This document shows positions 33,675-43,440 of a DNA stretch of 64,000 nt, one piece after another. The position numbers were made by a program, and so were the translations under genes. How positions within the stretch are numbered: position 1 is the first letter of the stretch; every line of letters starts with the position of its first letter. The notes beneath the pieces are model-generated. The model was not told the DNA's origin, ran no database searches, and saw only the letters and a list, made by a program, of their open reading frames with translations. Source of the DNA: Phymorhynchus buccinoides (Eukaryota > Mollusca > Gastropoda > Neogastropoda > Raphitomidae); NCBI GenBank assembly GCA_017654935.2, contig CM065699.1, positions 20,345,831 through 20,409,830 on the forward strand. The letters are read 5' to 3'.

Positions 33675-33835
33675 ACAGAGACAGATTAGAGGAATTTACA
33701 AGCATAGCACTTCCAGAAGGTGGGGGAACTATTTGTACGAAAGATAACTCCTATCCACATGGGAAAGACTCATGGAGGGGGCGGGATCATCCAGCTCCCC
33801 AAATGGAGGTACGAGGCATCCACCTACTGCCCCAA
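33675..33835 (-). mobile_element. GAA-tailed retroposon, 5' fragment
   Basis: The reverse complement carries CAGTAGGTGGATGCCTCGTA, the CTCCATTTGGGGAGCTGGAT region, and CCACCTTCTGGAAGTGCTAT. Confidence 0.7.
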
Positions 33836-33879
33836 ACTTTGAAGTTCAAGGAATCATCCATAGTTTGAGCGCGAGCAAA

Positions 33880-34075
33880 AGAGAGAGAAAGAGAGAGAGA
33901 ATGAACGGACGGACGAATGTTTTTGATTGAGGAAAAGCGGAATAAACACAATAACCGGCTTTTTTCCATCTGGCCCCCAGAACGAAAAGAAAAGAAATTA
34001 AAAAATACAAATAGAAAAAAAAAGAAAGAGATAAGAGAGAGAGAGAGAGAGAGAGATCGAGAGAGATGGTATATG

Positions 34076-34124
<49 letters not shown>

Positions 34125-34145
34125 AAAAGAGAGAGGAGAGAGAGA

Positions 34146-34226
<81 letters not shown>
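33880..34226. repeat. Long GA tract
   Basis: Nearly pure (GA)n, especially 34151-34224. It generates leucine/serine-rich spurious frames on the minus strand. Confidence 0.95.
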
Positions 34227-34371
34227 TCGAATATTTTAATTGCACAGACAAGAATGTCCTTACAATATCCGAAGACAAAAAAAAAAAAATTGAACACAAT
34301 AATTGTTGTAAACTACATAAATCATGTAGAGCTACAAACTGACACACACACACACACACACCAACCCAGGA

Positions 34372-35047
34372 AAAAGGAATACACAATATGAAATGTAGGC
34401 CACAGCCGTAAGGGAATACACAATATGAAATGTAGGCCACAGCCGTAAAGGAACACACAATATGAAATGTAGGCCACAGCCGTAAAGGAATACACAATTA
34501 TGAAATGTAGGCCACAGCCGTAAAGGAATACACAATATGAAATGTAGGCCACAGCCGTAAAGGAATACACAATATGAAATGTAGGCCACAGCCGTAAAGG
34601 AACACACAATATGAAATGTAGGCCACAGCCGTAAAGGAACACACAATATGAAATGTAGGCCACAGCCGTAAGGGAATACACAATATGAAATGTAGGCCAC
34701 AGCCGTAAAGGAATACACAATATGAAATGTAGGCCACAGCCGTAAAGGAATACACAATATGAAATGTAGGCCACAGCCGTAAGGGAATACACAATATGAA
34801 ATGTAGGCCACAGCCGTAAGGGAATACACAATATGAAATGTAGGCCACAGCCGTAAAGGAATACACAATATGAAATGTAGGCCACAGCCGTAAGGGAATA
34901 CACAATATGAAATGTAGGCCACAGCCGTAAGGGAACACACAATATGAAATGTAGGCCACAGCCGTAAAGGGAATACACAATATGAAATGTAGGCCACAGG
35001 CGTAAAGGAATACACAATATGAAATGTAGGCCACAGCCGTAAGGGAA
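34372..35047. repeat. Minisatellite, 37-bp unit, about 18 copies
   Basis: Consensus unit begins GGAATACACAATATGAAATG and ends TAGGCCACAGCCGTAAA. Units are almost identical; the differences are mainly AAAGG against AAGGG and AATAC against AACAC. It lies in a large intron of the ankyrin gene. Long open minus-strand frames (YISYCVF... repeats) are a by-product, because 37 bp cycles through all frames without stops. Confidence 0.95.
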
Positions 35048-35147
35048 TTAGAATGTTCTTTTTCATGGACAGCAACTCTTTTCTTTTCTCTGCTGAAAAC
35101 AATCTGTAAAACATTTTGCAATCATTAATGGGTCTAAACATGGAAAG

Positions 35148-35157
35148 AAGCGTGAGT

Positions 35158-35212
<55 letters not shown>

Positions 35213-35295
35213 AAGAGAGGGAGAGGAGAGACAGAAAGAGAGAGAGAGAGAGACTTAGAGTGAGAGAGAGAAAGAGAAAGAGAGAGAGAGAGAGT

Positions 35296-35330
<35 letters not shown>

Positions 35331-35340
35331 AGGAGGAGGG
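35148..35340. repeat. GA tract (and a second at 35851-35942)
   Basis: Purine-only repeats, GAGAGA with occasional AAGAGA. The second tract ends about 20 bp from the donor of the coiled-coil exon. Confidence 0.92.
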
Positions 35341-35509
35341 CGACTGCTCTCTCTGAATGCGGCCCACATCTTGAATCTTCTTCTTCTTCTTCGATAACTC
35401 AGGACACAGTTTCTTGTCAATTATGAGCGCAGATGCGTCATTCAGCCGTTAAAATAAGCCCAACAAAGAAACAGTTGGGGCCCAGCATGACTGTTATCAG
35501 TTGGAGAAA

Positions 35510-35725
35510 AGTTTTTGTAAGAGCTTCTTGAAAAAAAGGCAAGGAGAATGGACCACCGGTAAGGCAGACAGATAGATAGATGACAGCAAGCAAAGGGAAA
35601 GGGAAAAGGCAGAGTCAAAGAGAGTGACAGATAAGAGGAAGTTACAAGCACAGAACTTCCAGAAGGTGGGGGGAACTATTTGTACAAAAGACTCTCCCCC
35701 CCAGTATCCCCCACGAGGGGAGAGA
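35510..35725 (-). mobile_element. GAA-tailed retroposon fragment, antisense
   Basis: The reverse complement has CCCACCTTCTGGAAGTTCTG, CTTCCTCTTATCTGTCACTC, CTTTCCCTTTGCTTGCTGTC and CATTCTCCTTGCCTTTTTTT. Confidence 0.75.
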
Positions 35726-35849
35726 GAGAGAAAGAGAGAGAACACGGAAACACGGAACACGGGAAATTTTACTCAGAAAGGCCTTTGGCCCCTGTGAAAG
35801 GGTGGAACAATAAATATATGAAACAATAAGAAGAACTGGAAAATAACAC

Positions 35850-35946
<97 letters not shown>

Positions 35947-35963
35947 CAAAAAGACAGACTCAC

Positions 35964-36109
35964 ACTTGAGCCTGCAGCTCCAGAATCACCCCCTCATACT
36001 GGTGTTTCTGGAGGGCGGCTTCCCTCTGAACGCGACCCACTTCTTGCTGCGCGGTGACAGCCGACTGTAGAGCCTTCTCCTGCGCAGAGGCCACCTCTTC
36101 TAGAAAACT
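35964..36109 (-). CDS. Ankyrin-repeat gene, coiled-coil exon
   Basis: The acceptor (minus) CCAATGTTCAG precedes AGTTTTCTAG. It reads SFLEEVASAQEKALQSAVTA, then QQEVGRVQREAALQKHQYEG and VILELQAQV, a heptad-like helix rich in Glu, Gln, Ala and Leu, predicted coiled coil. The exon ends CAAGT before the donor GTGAGT, leaving GT of a Val codon that exon 33126 completes. It starts at phase 0, as do all the ankyrin exons to its right. That is compatible with direct joining, but other exons may lie between, including in the 500-N gap. It might instead belong to a separate gene. Confidence 0.75.
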
Positions 36110-36235
36110 CTGAACATTGGAAAGACAAAAGGGGTGGGGGTGGGGGTGGGGGGGGGGGTGGGGGGGGGGGTTGTCTTTTGTACATGAAAATTGGAAAGAC
36201 GAAAGCAAAGAAGAATTATCAGAAATTATTATTTT

Positions 36236-36460
36236 TCTTGCTGTCCCTTCCACTCTCTCTTTGACTCTGCCTTTTCCCTTTGCTTTCTGTCATCTACTAT
36301 CTTTCTGACTTATTTATTGGCCCATTCTCCTGCCTTTAAAGAAAAAAAAAAATCTTCCAAATAATTTTTCTCTCCTTTGAGCTCCTCCGAAATCGGAATG
36401 TGTCGGCTGTACGCAGCGGGGAGACCAGTGAAAACTGAAAACCGGACTCATACGTACCTT
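36236..36460 (+). mobile_element. GAA-tailed retroposon, 3' part without tail
   Basis: It contains CACTCTCTTTGACTCTGCC, CTTTCTGACTTATTTATTGG, ATCTTCCAAATAATTTTTCT, GTGTCGGCTGTACGCAGCGG and AAACCGGACTCATACGTACC. It stops before the GAA tail. Confidence 0.8.
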
Positions 36461-36594
36461 ACCTTCCAGCACCAAGGCCAAAGACACCACTCTACATTCC
36501 CAGCAAATGCAAAAGACATTCGCTTTGACAAGCACCCTGCCATGTGTTTTCTGTTGTTGCTGTTGCTTAGAACTTTTCGTTGCTGTTTCTGCTG

Positions 36595-36983
36595 TTAACC
36601 CTTTCGCTGCCAGCCATTTTTTTGTAGCCCAAAAAATACCATTAAACTTAACTGGGAAGAAGAGAAAAAAAAAATGATCTGCAATCATTGGGAATTCCTC
36701 TGTGACATGCATAACATTAGGCCTACCTTTACACTAGGTATTTGGTATTAGGTACTTTATAGTCACAGAGGCGTCTCAGTGAAATTCGGGTTGCTCCCAC
36801 CTGGAGAGCGTGTCGCAGCCAGAGGCGCGCCACCCAATTTTTTTTATATTTTTTTTTTGCATGCGATTTTTTTGTCACTGATGATGAGGGGAGGGGGGGG
36901 GGGGGGGGGGGTGTAAATTTGGACCAAATGACAACTTTTTCATTGCCACTGGGTTTAACGTATGCTAAGTGCATGGGCACACG

Positions 36984-37014
<31 letters not shown>

Positions 37015-37251
37015 TCCACGTTCAGACCGTTAAGGCCTAGTGCAGAATGAGAGGAAAAATCCCCTGTACCCAGGTTCGAACTCGGGTTTACTTGACACGA
37101 AGCGAACGCGCTACCACTGTGCCACTCTACTCCCTAAATTAAGACAATAGGGTCTTTGGATAATAACAGGCCCTGATTTGATGCCTTTTAGTGGCATGGG
37201 TGTTAAAACCATTGTGGTGCATAAATGCGACATTGGCGGTGAAAGGGTTAA
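36595..37251 (+). mobile_element. MITE, TTAACCCTTTC family, split by a SINE
   Basis: The left part (36595-36730) begins TTAACCCTTTCGCTGCCAGC. The right part (about 37131-37251) resumes with TTAAGACAATAGGGTCTTTG and ends GGTGAAAGGGTTAA. The intervening 400 bp are the SINE at 36731-37130, so the SINE came later. Confidence 0.85.
36731..37130 (-). mobile_element. tRNA-derived SINE, antisense, inside a MITE
   Basis: Same family as 32422 and 33150. The tail complement GTATTAGGTACTTTATAGTC is at the left, then a G run, then the central-block complement GGGACCTCGGTTTATCGTCT. The head is at the right (CAGGTTCGAACTCGGG as box B complement, CTACCACTGTGCCACTCT as box A complement). Confidence 0.87.
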
Positions 37252-37786
37252 AGACCCCCCCCCACGTCGCGTGTCACATTCCCTCTTATGCTAGGGAAGA
37301 TTCCTTAAGATTTTTTACACAGCTATAAGAGGGAAAAGCACGTGAAAATCCGTGATTTTGACACGTGACCTGGGGGGTCTTTGAAGCAATGCATGCCAAA
37401 TCAGGGGGAGGGGGGGGGAAACAATTGAGATGCAACGGAAAACCAAGAACGTTCGAAAAATACATGGCGCTAAAAGAGTTGATGTTCCACGATCTTCTTC
37501 TTCCTCTTCTTCTTGACGTACCCTGGCTAAAAGACTCCAGGGATCACCCCAACAGCCGCAAACACCATGATAAAAAAAAGCGCACCAGTTGCGGGTGAGA
37601 ACATTACCTGTGTGACCGTGGTTTTTTTTAATTATCCCACCACGTGGGCAATCACACTCTGACTGCGGAGGATGAATTATACTAGGTGCAGGGGGTCTTA
37701 TTCTCCGAAAGAAAAAAAGTATCGCCTAATAATTAACAGCCCATAAACTACCGGGTAAATAAAAACTACAATCGGAAACAAATGAT
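37252..37786. other. Intron, nothing recognised
   Basis: No gene or known repeat was seen. A short CTT-rich stretch lies at 37492-37515. Confidence 0.5.
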
Positions 37787-38698
37787 ACAGTGGGACCTCC
37801 CTTATAAGACCTTCACAAACTCAGGTAATGAGGTCTTATAAGGGAGGGGTCTTACAAGGGAGGTAATATTAATACTTACAGAAGGGCAATGTCTCAGAGT
37901 AGTAGGTCTTATGTGGGAAGGGAGTCTTATAATGGGAGGTCTTATAAAAGATTTCCACTGTACTTACAAAGTGAAGGCAATGTTCTAGAGAAGTAGGTCT
38001 TCATGTGGCATGAGGGTAGTCTTATAATGGGAGGTCTTATAAGGGAGGTTCCACTGTACTCATAAAAGAAGGGCAATGTCTCAGAGAAGTAGGTCTTATG
38101 TGGGAGGGAGTCTTATAATGGGAGGTCTTATAAGGGAGGAGGTTCCACTGTACTTTATCAAAGAAGGGCAATGTCTCAAAGAAGTAGGTCTTATGTGGGA
38201 GGGAGTCTTATAATGGAGGTCTTATAAAGGAGGTTCCACTGCACTTACAAAGAAGGGCAATGTCTCAGAGAAGTAGGTCTCATGTGGGAGGGAGTCTTAT
38301 AATGGGAGGTCTTATAAGGGAGGTTCCACTGTACTTACAAAGAAGGGCAATGTCTCAGAGAAGTAGGTCTTATGTGGGAGGGAGTCTTATAATGGAGGGT
38401 GTCTTATAAGGGAGGTTCCACTGTACTTTACAAAGAAGGGCAATGTCTCAGAGGAGTAGGTCTCATGTGGGAGGGAGTCTTATAATGGGAGGTCTGATAA
38501 GGGAGGTTCCACTGTAGTCTTACAAAGAAGGGCAATGTCTCAGAGGAGTAGGTCTTCATGTGGGAGGGAGTCTTATAATGGGAGGTCTTATAAAGGAGGT
38601 TCCACTGTACTTACAAAGAAGGGCAATGTCTCAGAGAATTAGGTCTCATGTGGGAGGGAGTCTTAAATGGGAGGTCTCATAAGGGAGGTTCAACTGTA
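37787..38698 (+). repeat. Array of ~90-bp units derived from a TACAGTGGAACCTCC MITE
   Basis: The left end is ACAGTGGGACCTCCCTTATA (mariner-type end, complete form at 60281). About nine to ten repeats of a ~90-bp unit follow, containing AGAAGGGCAATGTCTCAGAG, AAGTAGGTCTTATGTGGGAG, GGAGTCTTATAATGGGAGGT and AGGTTCCACTGTACTTACA. The unit is the right half of the MITE including its right end. The array ends about 70 bp before the inverted arm starts. Confidence 0.85.
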
Positions 38699-38765
38699 CA
38701 CGCACAGCAAACTCGAATTATGCACATCAGTTCAGTTTAGTCGTTGTGGAAGACAATGGCTCTCC

Positions 38766-39163
38766 TTCTTCTTCTTCTTCTGCGTTCCCATGCTATATGG
38801 CCATAATGGGTAAGGTACGTATGTGTTCGGTTTTCAGTTTTCACTGCTGCGTCTCCCAGCCAAAACATTCTGTTTTTGGAGGAGCTCAAAAGAGAAAAGT
38901 TATTTAGAAGATTTTTTTTTTTAAAGGGCAGGGAGAATGGGGCCGATAATAAGTCAGAAAGATAGTAAGTAGGATGATAGAAAGCAAAGGGGAAAAGGAA
39001 AAGTCAAAGAGAGCGACAGATTAGAGGAAGCTACGAGCACAGAACTTCAAGAAGGTGGGGGGAACCTATTTTTACGAAAGACCCCTCGGTTATCCCCCAC
39101 TGAGAGAGACTCGTGGAGGGGGGCGCGTGGATGCATGAGGCATCCACCCACTGCCCCGTCCTA
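38766..39163 (-). mobile_element. GAA-tailed retroposon in arm A
   Basis: Counterpart of 63000-63346 in the other arm. The CTT run at its left is the tail complement, and CATCCACCCACTGCCCCGTC at its right is the 5' end complement. The left flank (GACAATGGCT) does not match the target duplication seen in arm B, so the arm homology ends inside the tail. Confidence 0.8.
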
Positions 39164-39248
39164 GAGCTACAATATAATCTTTGTTTTTGTTGTTGTTCAA
39201 AGGGATGAAGAAGAAATCTACAAAAGAAGAAAGTGACGTCAATCGAAG

Positions 39249-39368
39249 ATGTCGTCCATGTCAGACGCCAACGCCGCCTTCCTGCGGGCAGTAAGGGCGG
39301 GTAACCTGGACGAAGTCATCGCCATGCTGAACAGTGGGGAGGGCCATGACGTCAACACCGTCAATTTT
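39249..39368 (+). CDS. Ankyrin-repeat gene exon 1, arm-A copy
   Basis: ATG at 39249 opens 40 codons, MSSMSDANAAFLRAVRAGNL then DEVIAMLNSGEGHDVNTVNF, with a GTAAGC donor at 39369. It matches the minus-strand exon 62908-62789 base for base as far as I can check. On this strand it points towards the N gap. Whether it is a functional second 5' end depends on whether the duplication is real. Confidence 0.7.
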
Positions 39369-39460
39369 GTAAGCCTTCATTTCATTTGTTGTTCTAAGGC
39401 TTGAGGTTTGGGTCAGTAGTAAGGTGAGAGCTTCACTTTAATGTAATGTTCCACAGTAAT

Positions 39461-39875
39461 CAGCCCTGAAAGTGGTGAGTGGGGGAAAAATTGGCGAGTT
39501 TATAATTCACTTCACCCGCCAAAATGCGAGTTGGGCCAAAAAACGATGTTCTTTCTCGTGCGAGATTCCTTTCCCAGTCCATGTTTTCCCACGCACCGGA
39601 AATGCGATGCGCAATTTGCGTGCTAGCCAGCTAGTGCATGTTCGAAATGATACGTTCTTCGGCTTCAAGTTCAAGTTCAAAGCCATCACCCAAAAAGGGT
39701 AAGAGTGAAACACAAACTTTTCTACCAAAATGGAAGAAAGAATTTTCGTGGCTTCTCTTCGACGACAAGGCCAACAAAATGAAGTGTTTGGCTGGTAAAA
39801 CTTTTGGTTTGGCTGGTAAAAAAAATAAGTTACCAGCCAGAGGTTGGTGGACAACATTTTCCACTTTCAGGGCTG
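39461..39875 (+). mobile_element. Non-autonomous hAT-like element (arm A)
   Basis: The ends CAGCCCTGAAAGTGG and CCACTTTCAGGGCTG are perfect 15-bp inverted repeats. GTAAT abuts both outer ends, a 5-bp target repeat. The inner frame KWKKEFSWLLFDDKANKMKC resembles the zinc-finger start of hAT/ZMYM-like transposases (PKWxxEFxWLxYDxxxxxMxC). The rest of a transposase is absent. The arm-B copy is 62285-62695. Confidence 0.72.
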
Positions 39876-39948
39876 GTAATGGAAAATCGTTGTACAGCCT
39901 GCTTAGTCTTTTGTGAATGCATGAAAGAGTCTGACTCTCAAACTAGTA

Positions 39949-40610
39949 CAGTGGAACCTCCCTGATTCTAATATGACCTTTAAAAAATCAGCCAAATTTA
40001 GGTCTTAACCCTTTCACCGCCAGCCATATTTCAGCTAAAATGTTTCCATTAAATATGACCTAGTACCTGGGTAGAGAACAAAATCCATCTGTAGTATTGG
40101 GGATTCTTCTGTGACATATATAACATAAGGTCTATCCTTACTTCCCAAAACTAAGACAATAGGGTCTTTGGATAATAGACACCAATTTGATGCCTTTTAG
40201 TGACATAGGTGTTAAATCACTGTGATGCTAAATTGTGACTTTGGTGGTGAAAGGGTTAAAAGGGGGGGTCTTTTTTGGCCACTGCAACAACCATGTTTTT
40301 GCTAGAGTGAATGCCCTTGGTAGATGCTTGAGTACTGACCAAAACAAGGGCATAAACTCTCACCAATAACCCTATTTGAGGCCACTAAATGGCTGCCTTT
40401 CGCAAGAGTGAATGCCGCCCTTGCTGGTCAGTACTGACCACGGACAAGAGCATTCACTCTCACTGTCAAGGGCGTAAGCCGTTGATAACCCTAGGGAGGT
40501 ACTCACTCAGTAATTCGGATCTAGGAATAGGAAGGGGGAAAATTGGTGAACATTTTTTTGGTCACATCACGCCTTAACAAGGAAGGTTTTAATAGGGAGG
40601 TCCCACTGTG
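39949..40610. mobile_element. Nested MITEs inside a CAGTGGAACCTCC element (arm A)
   Basis: The outer ends are CAGTGGAACCTCCCTGATTC (39949, preceded by TA) and AATAGGGAGGTCCCACTG (to about 40609). Inside lie a TTAACCCTTTC MITE (40005-40259) and a third repeat with GAGTGAATGCCC and GGGCATTCACTC motifs (about 40270-40495), also found alone at 50775-50980. The order of insertion is readable from the nesting. Confidence 0.75.
40005..40259 (+). mobile_element. MITE, TTAACCCTTTC family (arm A)
   Basis: It begins TTAACCCTTTCACCGCCAGC and ends GGTGGTGAAAGGGTTAA, 255 bp. It is an intact copy inside the outer element. Confidence 0.85.
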
Positions 40611-41280
40611 GTAGGCATTCACGCAGGCTCTTAGTCAGTGCTGCGGCCAAAGGATTAGTTGGCCTTTGGGGACCTTCCCCAACGCTGGCTGTCCCACCAA
40701 AGTCCTTTTGGCAGAGTGAGTGGGGATGTACCCTGGCCCTGGGGAAGGCATCTCCGCTGTAAACAAATTACAGCCCAGTCCTCCGGAATAGCAGCTGCCC
40801 CCCTCTGCTATCTGGAAGTCTGGTATGGTCTGACATGCGGCAGCCTGACACATGAAAAAATAATATTGTAATGGAAAGTCAGAGTTGTTCTGTTGCTACA
40901 TTATTTTAATTAGTCGATTATATTTTCCCAGAGCGGACATGAGCATGCTGCTGCCTGTTTTTGTTTTTTTTTTTGTTTTTTTTTGCTGTCCTATCTTCTG
41001 GGTTGCCCCCACGCCGCTCGTTCCGAATCCCAACGCACAGCTCATCAGGTCACAAAATCTGAAGCGATCAATCCAAGGAGAGCGAATCTATGTTAGGACA
41101 TCAGGAGGCAACCAACCAGGGAGACACTGCACTGCTGCTGAGTCACTTCGGTGCAGTTCAGTGGAGCCTGTTCTGAGCTAACATATGCAGGACACCACCT
41201 ACTAAGCCCCCCCTACTGACGACAATAATGTCTTGGAGGGTGAGTGAGATCCTGCTCTGAAAGGAGCCGTGCTGCATTTT
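40611..41280. repeat. Intron repeats of arm A, unclassified
   Basis: It holds the block shared with 16480 (AGTGACTCAGCAGCAGTGCA on the complement), a T-rich tract, and at 40931-40950 CCCAGAGCGGACATGAGCA, an ankyrin exon-2 acceptor fragment. No gene. Confidence 0.55.
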
Positions 41281-41712
41281 ACTTCCTTGGAGGGTCATGT
41301 GGAATGTCAGTGTTCAGAAAGCAGACTCATTATGTAAATTTATCAGTTTTTGTTTACACCTATCAGTGCTTTACAGTATACAGAAAGCAGACTTGTTATG
41401 TTAAATTTATCAGTTTTTGTTTAAACCTATCAGAGCTTTACGGTGTACAGAAAGCAGACTCATGCATTTTACTTCCTTGGAGGGTCATGTGGAATGTTAG
41501 TGTTCAGAAAGCAGACTCTTTATGTAAATTTATCAGTTTTTGTTTAAACCTATCAGAGCTTTATGGTATACCGAACGCAGACTCAGTCATTATTATAAAT
41601 TCATCTTCTTTTTTTTGTTCTCTTTTTCACAGAGCAGCATGAGCGCTCTGCATTTTACTTCCATGGAGGGTCGTGTGGAATGTCAGTCTGTACAGTATAC
41701 AGAAAGCAGACT
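41255..41712 (+). pseudogene. Tandem fragments of ankyrin exon 2 (arm A)
   Basis: GCATTTTACTTCC(T/A)TGGAGGG recurs at about 41273, 41464 and 41651, each followed by TCATGTGGAATGT or TCGTGTGGAATGT and AAAGCAGACTC. The third has a good acceptor (TTCACAG) and reads SSMSALHFTSMEGRVECQS before running into intron-like sequence. These are 5' pieces of the exon at 41950, decayed. The same set in arm B is at 60487-60935. Confidence 0.7.
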
Positions 41713-41720
41713 CAGTCATT

Positions 41721-41910
41721 ACAATGGAACCTCACTTATAAGACCCCCCTACCTCCCTCATAAAACTCCCTCCCACTTGAGACCTACTTATCCGATACAT
41801 TACCCAATTTTTTAGTAAGTATTAAAATTACCTCACTTATACAACTCCCTCCCACTTAAGACATCATTTGGATGATTTTTCAAGGTCTTAAAAGGAAGGT
41901 TCCACTGTAT
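41721..41910. mobile_element. MITE with TACAGTGGAACCTCC ends (arm A)
   Basis: The left end is CAATGGAACCTCACTTATAA, the right end AAGGAAGGTTCCACTGTA. It corresponds to 60281-60467 and is the single-copy parent form of the 37787 array. Confidence 0.7.
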
Positions 41911-41949
41911 CTAATTGCATCCATGATTTTTTTTGTTTTTGTTTCACAG

Positions 41950-42066
41950 AGAGGCATGAGCGCGCTGCATTTTGCGGCCAAGGAGGGTCATAGTGGAGGT
42001 CATGATGGAGCTGTTGAAACAGGGGTTTTTTTTTTTTTTTGAGGCTACCCGCCTATCAAGTCACAG
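41950..42066 (+). pseudogene. Ankyrin exon 2, arm-A copy, frameshifted
   Basis: The acceptor TTTCACAG precedes AGAGGCATGAGCGCGCTGCA (MSALHFAAKEGH). An extra A in GGTCATAGTGGAGG and an expanded T run replacing the GGGGGGC stretch break the frame that is intact in arm B (60146-60244). The donor GTATCT is kept. The lesions are homopolymer and single-base type, so unpolished sequence is a real alternative to pseudogenisation. Confidence 0.75.
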
Positions 42067-42074
42067 GTATCTGC

Positions 42075-42665
42075 AGTCGAACCTCAGTATTGCGGACCAC
42101 CCCTACAGACTGTCCAAAAACCTGTCCCTAATTGTGAGGTGGTCGCACTATACTGGATACAGTGGAACCTCAGTATTGCGACCCCCCCCACCCCCCCCTA
42201 CAGACTGTCCAAACCTGTACCGTAATTGTGAGCAACACGGTGGTCACTATACTGGCGACAGTTGAACCTCAGTTATTGCGAACCACCCTACAGACTGGTC
42301 ACAACTGTCTTGTAATTGTGAGGATGGGGTCGCTATACTGGAGAACAGTGGAACCTCAGTATTGCGACCACCCTACAGACTGTCCAAAACTGTCCGTAAT
42401 TGTCAGTTGGTCGCTATACTGGATACAGTGGAACCTCAGTACTGGCGACCACCCTACAGACTGGTCCACAACTGTCCGTAATTGTGATGTGGTCGCTATA
42501 CTGGATACAGTGGAACCTCAGTATTGCGACCACCCTACAGACTGCCCCAAACTGTCCGTAATTGTGCCAGGTGGTCACTATACTGGAGACAAGTGGAACC
42601 TCAGCATTGTGCGACCACCCTACAGACTGTCCAAACTGTCCATAACTGGGAGGTGGTCACTGTAC
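42075..42665. repeat. ~80-bp palindromic-unit array after exon 2 (arm A)
   Basis: About seven to eight units starting CAGTGGAACCTCAGTATTGC, then GACCACCCTACAGACTGTCC and GTAATTGTGAGGTGGTCGCT. In each unit CAGTATTGCGACCACC pairs with GGTGGTCGCTATACTG. It begins within a few bases of the exon-2 donor. Unit lengths are irregular compared with arm B (59390-60140). Confidence 0.85.
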
Positions 42666-43053
42666 TGAAGACTCTTTTTAGTGATGAATGAGAAGTGAAG
42701 AGACTGAGTTAAACTGGTCCGGATTACTGGGGTGTCCAGTAATGTTTCCATGATAGACGAAGGAATGGTTTTCAAATTGTCATATTTATAATTTCATAAA
42801 GAAAGTCGTTGGATTGTAGAATGTTTTACGATTATGGATCAATGATCTTAGCCAAAAAATGCTTTTTTTGAGATTCGACTAAATTTAAGAAAAGGAAAGT
42901 TTTCTGGGAAGACTAGATGAATAATGTAAGATTACTACTAAACATTGAGGGGGAAAAAATGGCTTGATATTTTCTTTTAATTAAGGCTTCATTGAGGGAC
43001 TAATAGTCTTGAATGCATTAAAGAAAAATGTGTGGTTGTAAATTTGTTTTCAG

Positions 43054-43149
43054 AAAGGCAACACTCCTCTTCATGTGGCGGCTCTGGCCAGACAAACAGG
43101 TATCACCCAACTGTTGCTGGACAGGGGGGCTGACGTCAATGCTATCACC
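43054..43149 (+). CDS. Ankyrin exon 3, arm-A copy
   Basis: The acceptor TTTGTTTTCAG precedes AAAGGCAACACTCCTCTTCA. It encodes KGNTPLHVAALARQTG and ITQLLLDRGADVNAIT, a canonical ankyrin repeat, with the donor GTAGGT at 43150. It is identical in protein to 58994-58899. Coding status depends on the frameshifted exon 2 of this arm. Confidence 0.65.
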
Positions 43150-43440
43150 GTAGGTATCGTTATTTGATTGTAGTGAGTTGTCGTATTTTGCGTCACATTC
43201 TGTAGTATCTTGTGGAAACTTTAGCCGGGCAAACTGGAATCATCGAGTTGAGTTGTTGCTGGACAGAGGGGCTGATGTCAATGCTATCACCGTAGGTATC
43301 GTTATTTGATTGTAGTGAGTTGTCGTATTTTGTGTCACATTCTGTGTAATCTTTGTGGAGCCTTTTAGCGGCAATCATTGAATTTCTGCTGGATAGAGGG
43401 GTAATGTTATGCTATTTGCCATCAGCTTAATTGCCAATTC
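43150..43440 (+). repeat. Tandem copies of the 3' half of ankyrin exon 3 with its donor
   Basis: After the exon, TTGCTGGACAGAGGGGCTGA followed by TGTCAATGCTATCACC|GTAGG recurs about 145 bp on (ending about 43293). A third, more decayed copy has CTGCTGGATAGAGGGGTAAT (about 43388). Arm B has the true exon and one decayed copy only, so unit number differs between arms. Confidence 0.8.

Noticed and set aside
34372..35047. CRISPR-like direct repeats
   Set aside because: Units are contiguous without unique spacers, and the genome is eukaryotic. The same holds for 44001-44647.
33787..35420. Large minus-strand frames with Leu/Ser runs and YISYCVF repeats
   Set aside because: They come from GA tracts and the 37-bp minisatellite; no splice sites or domains.
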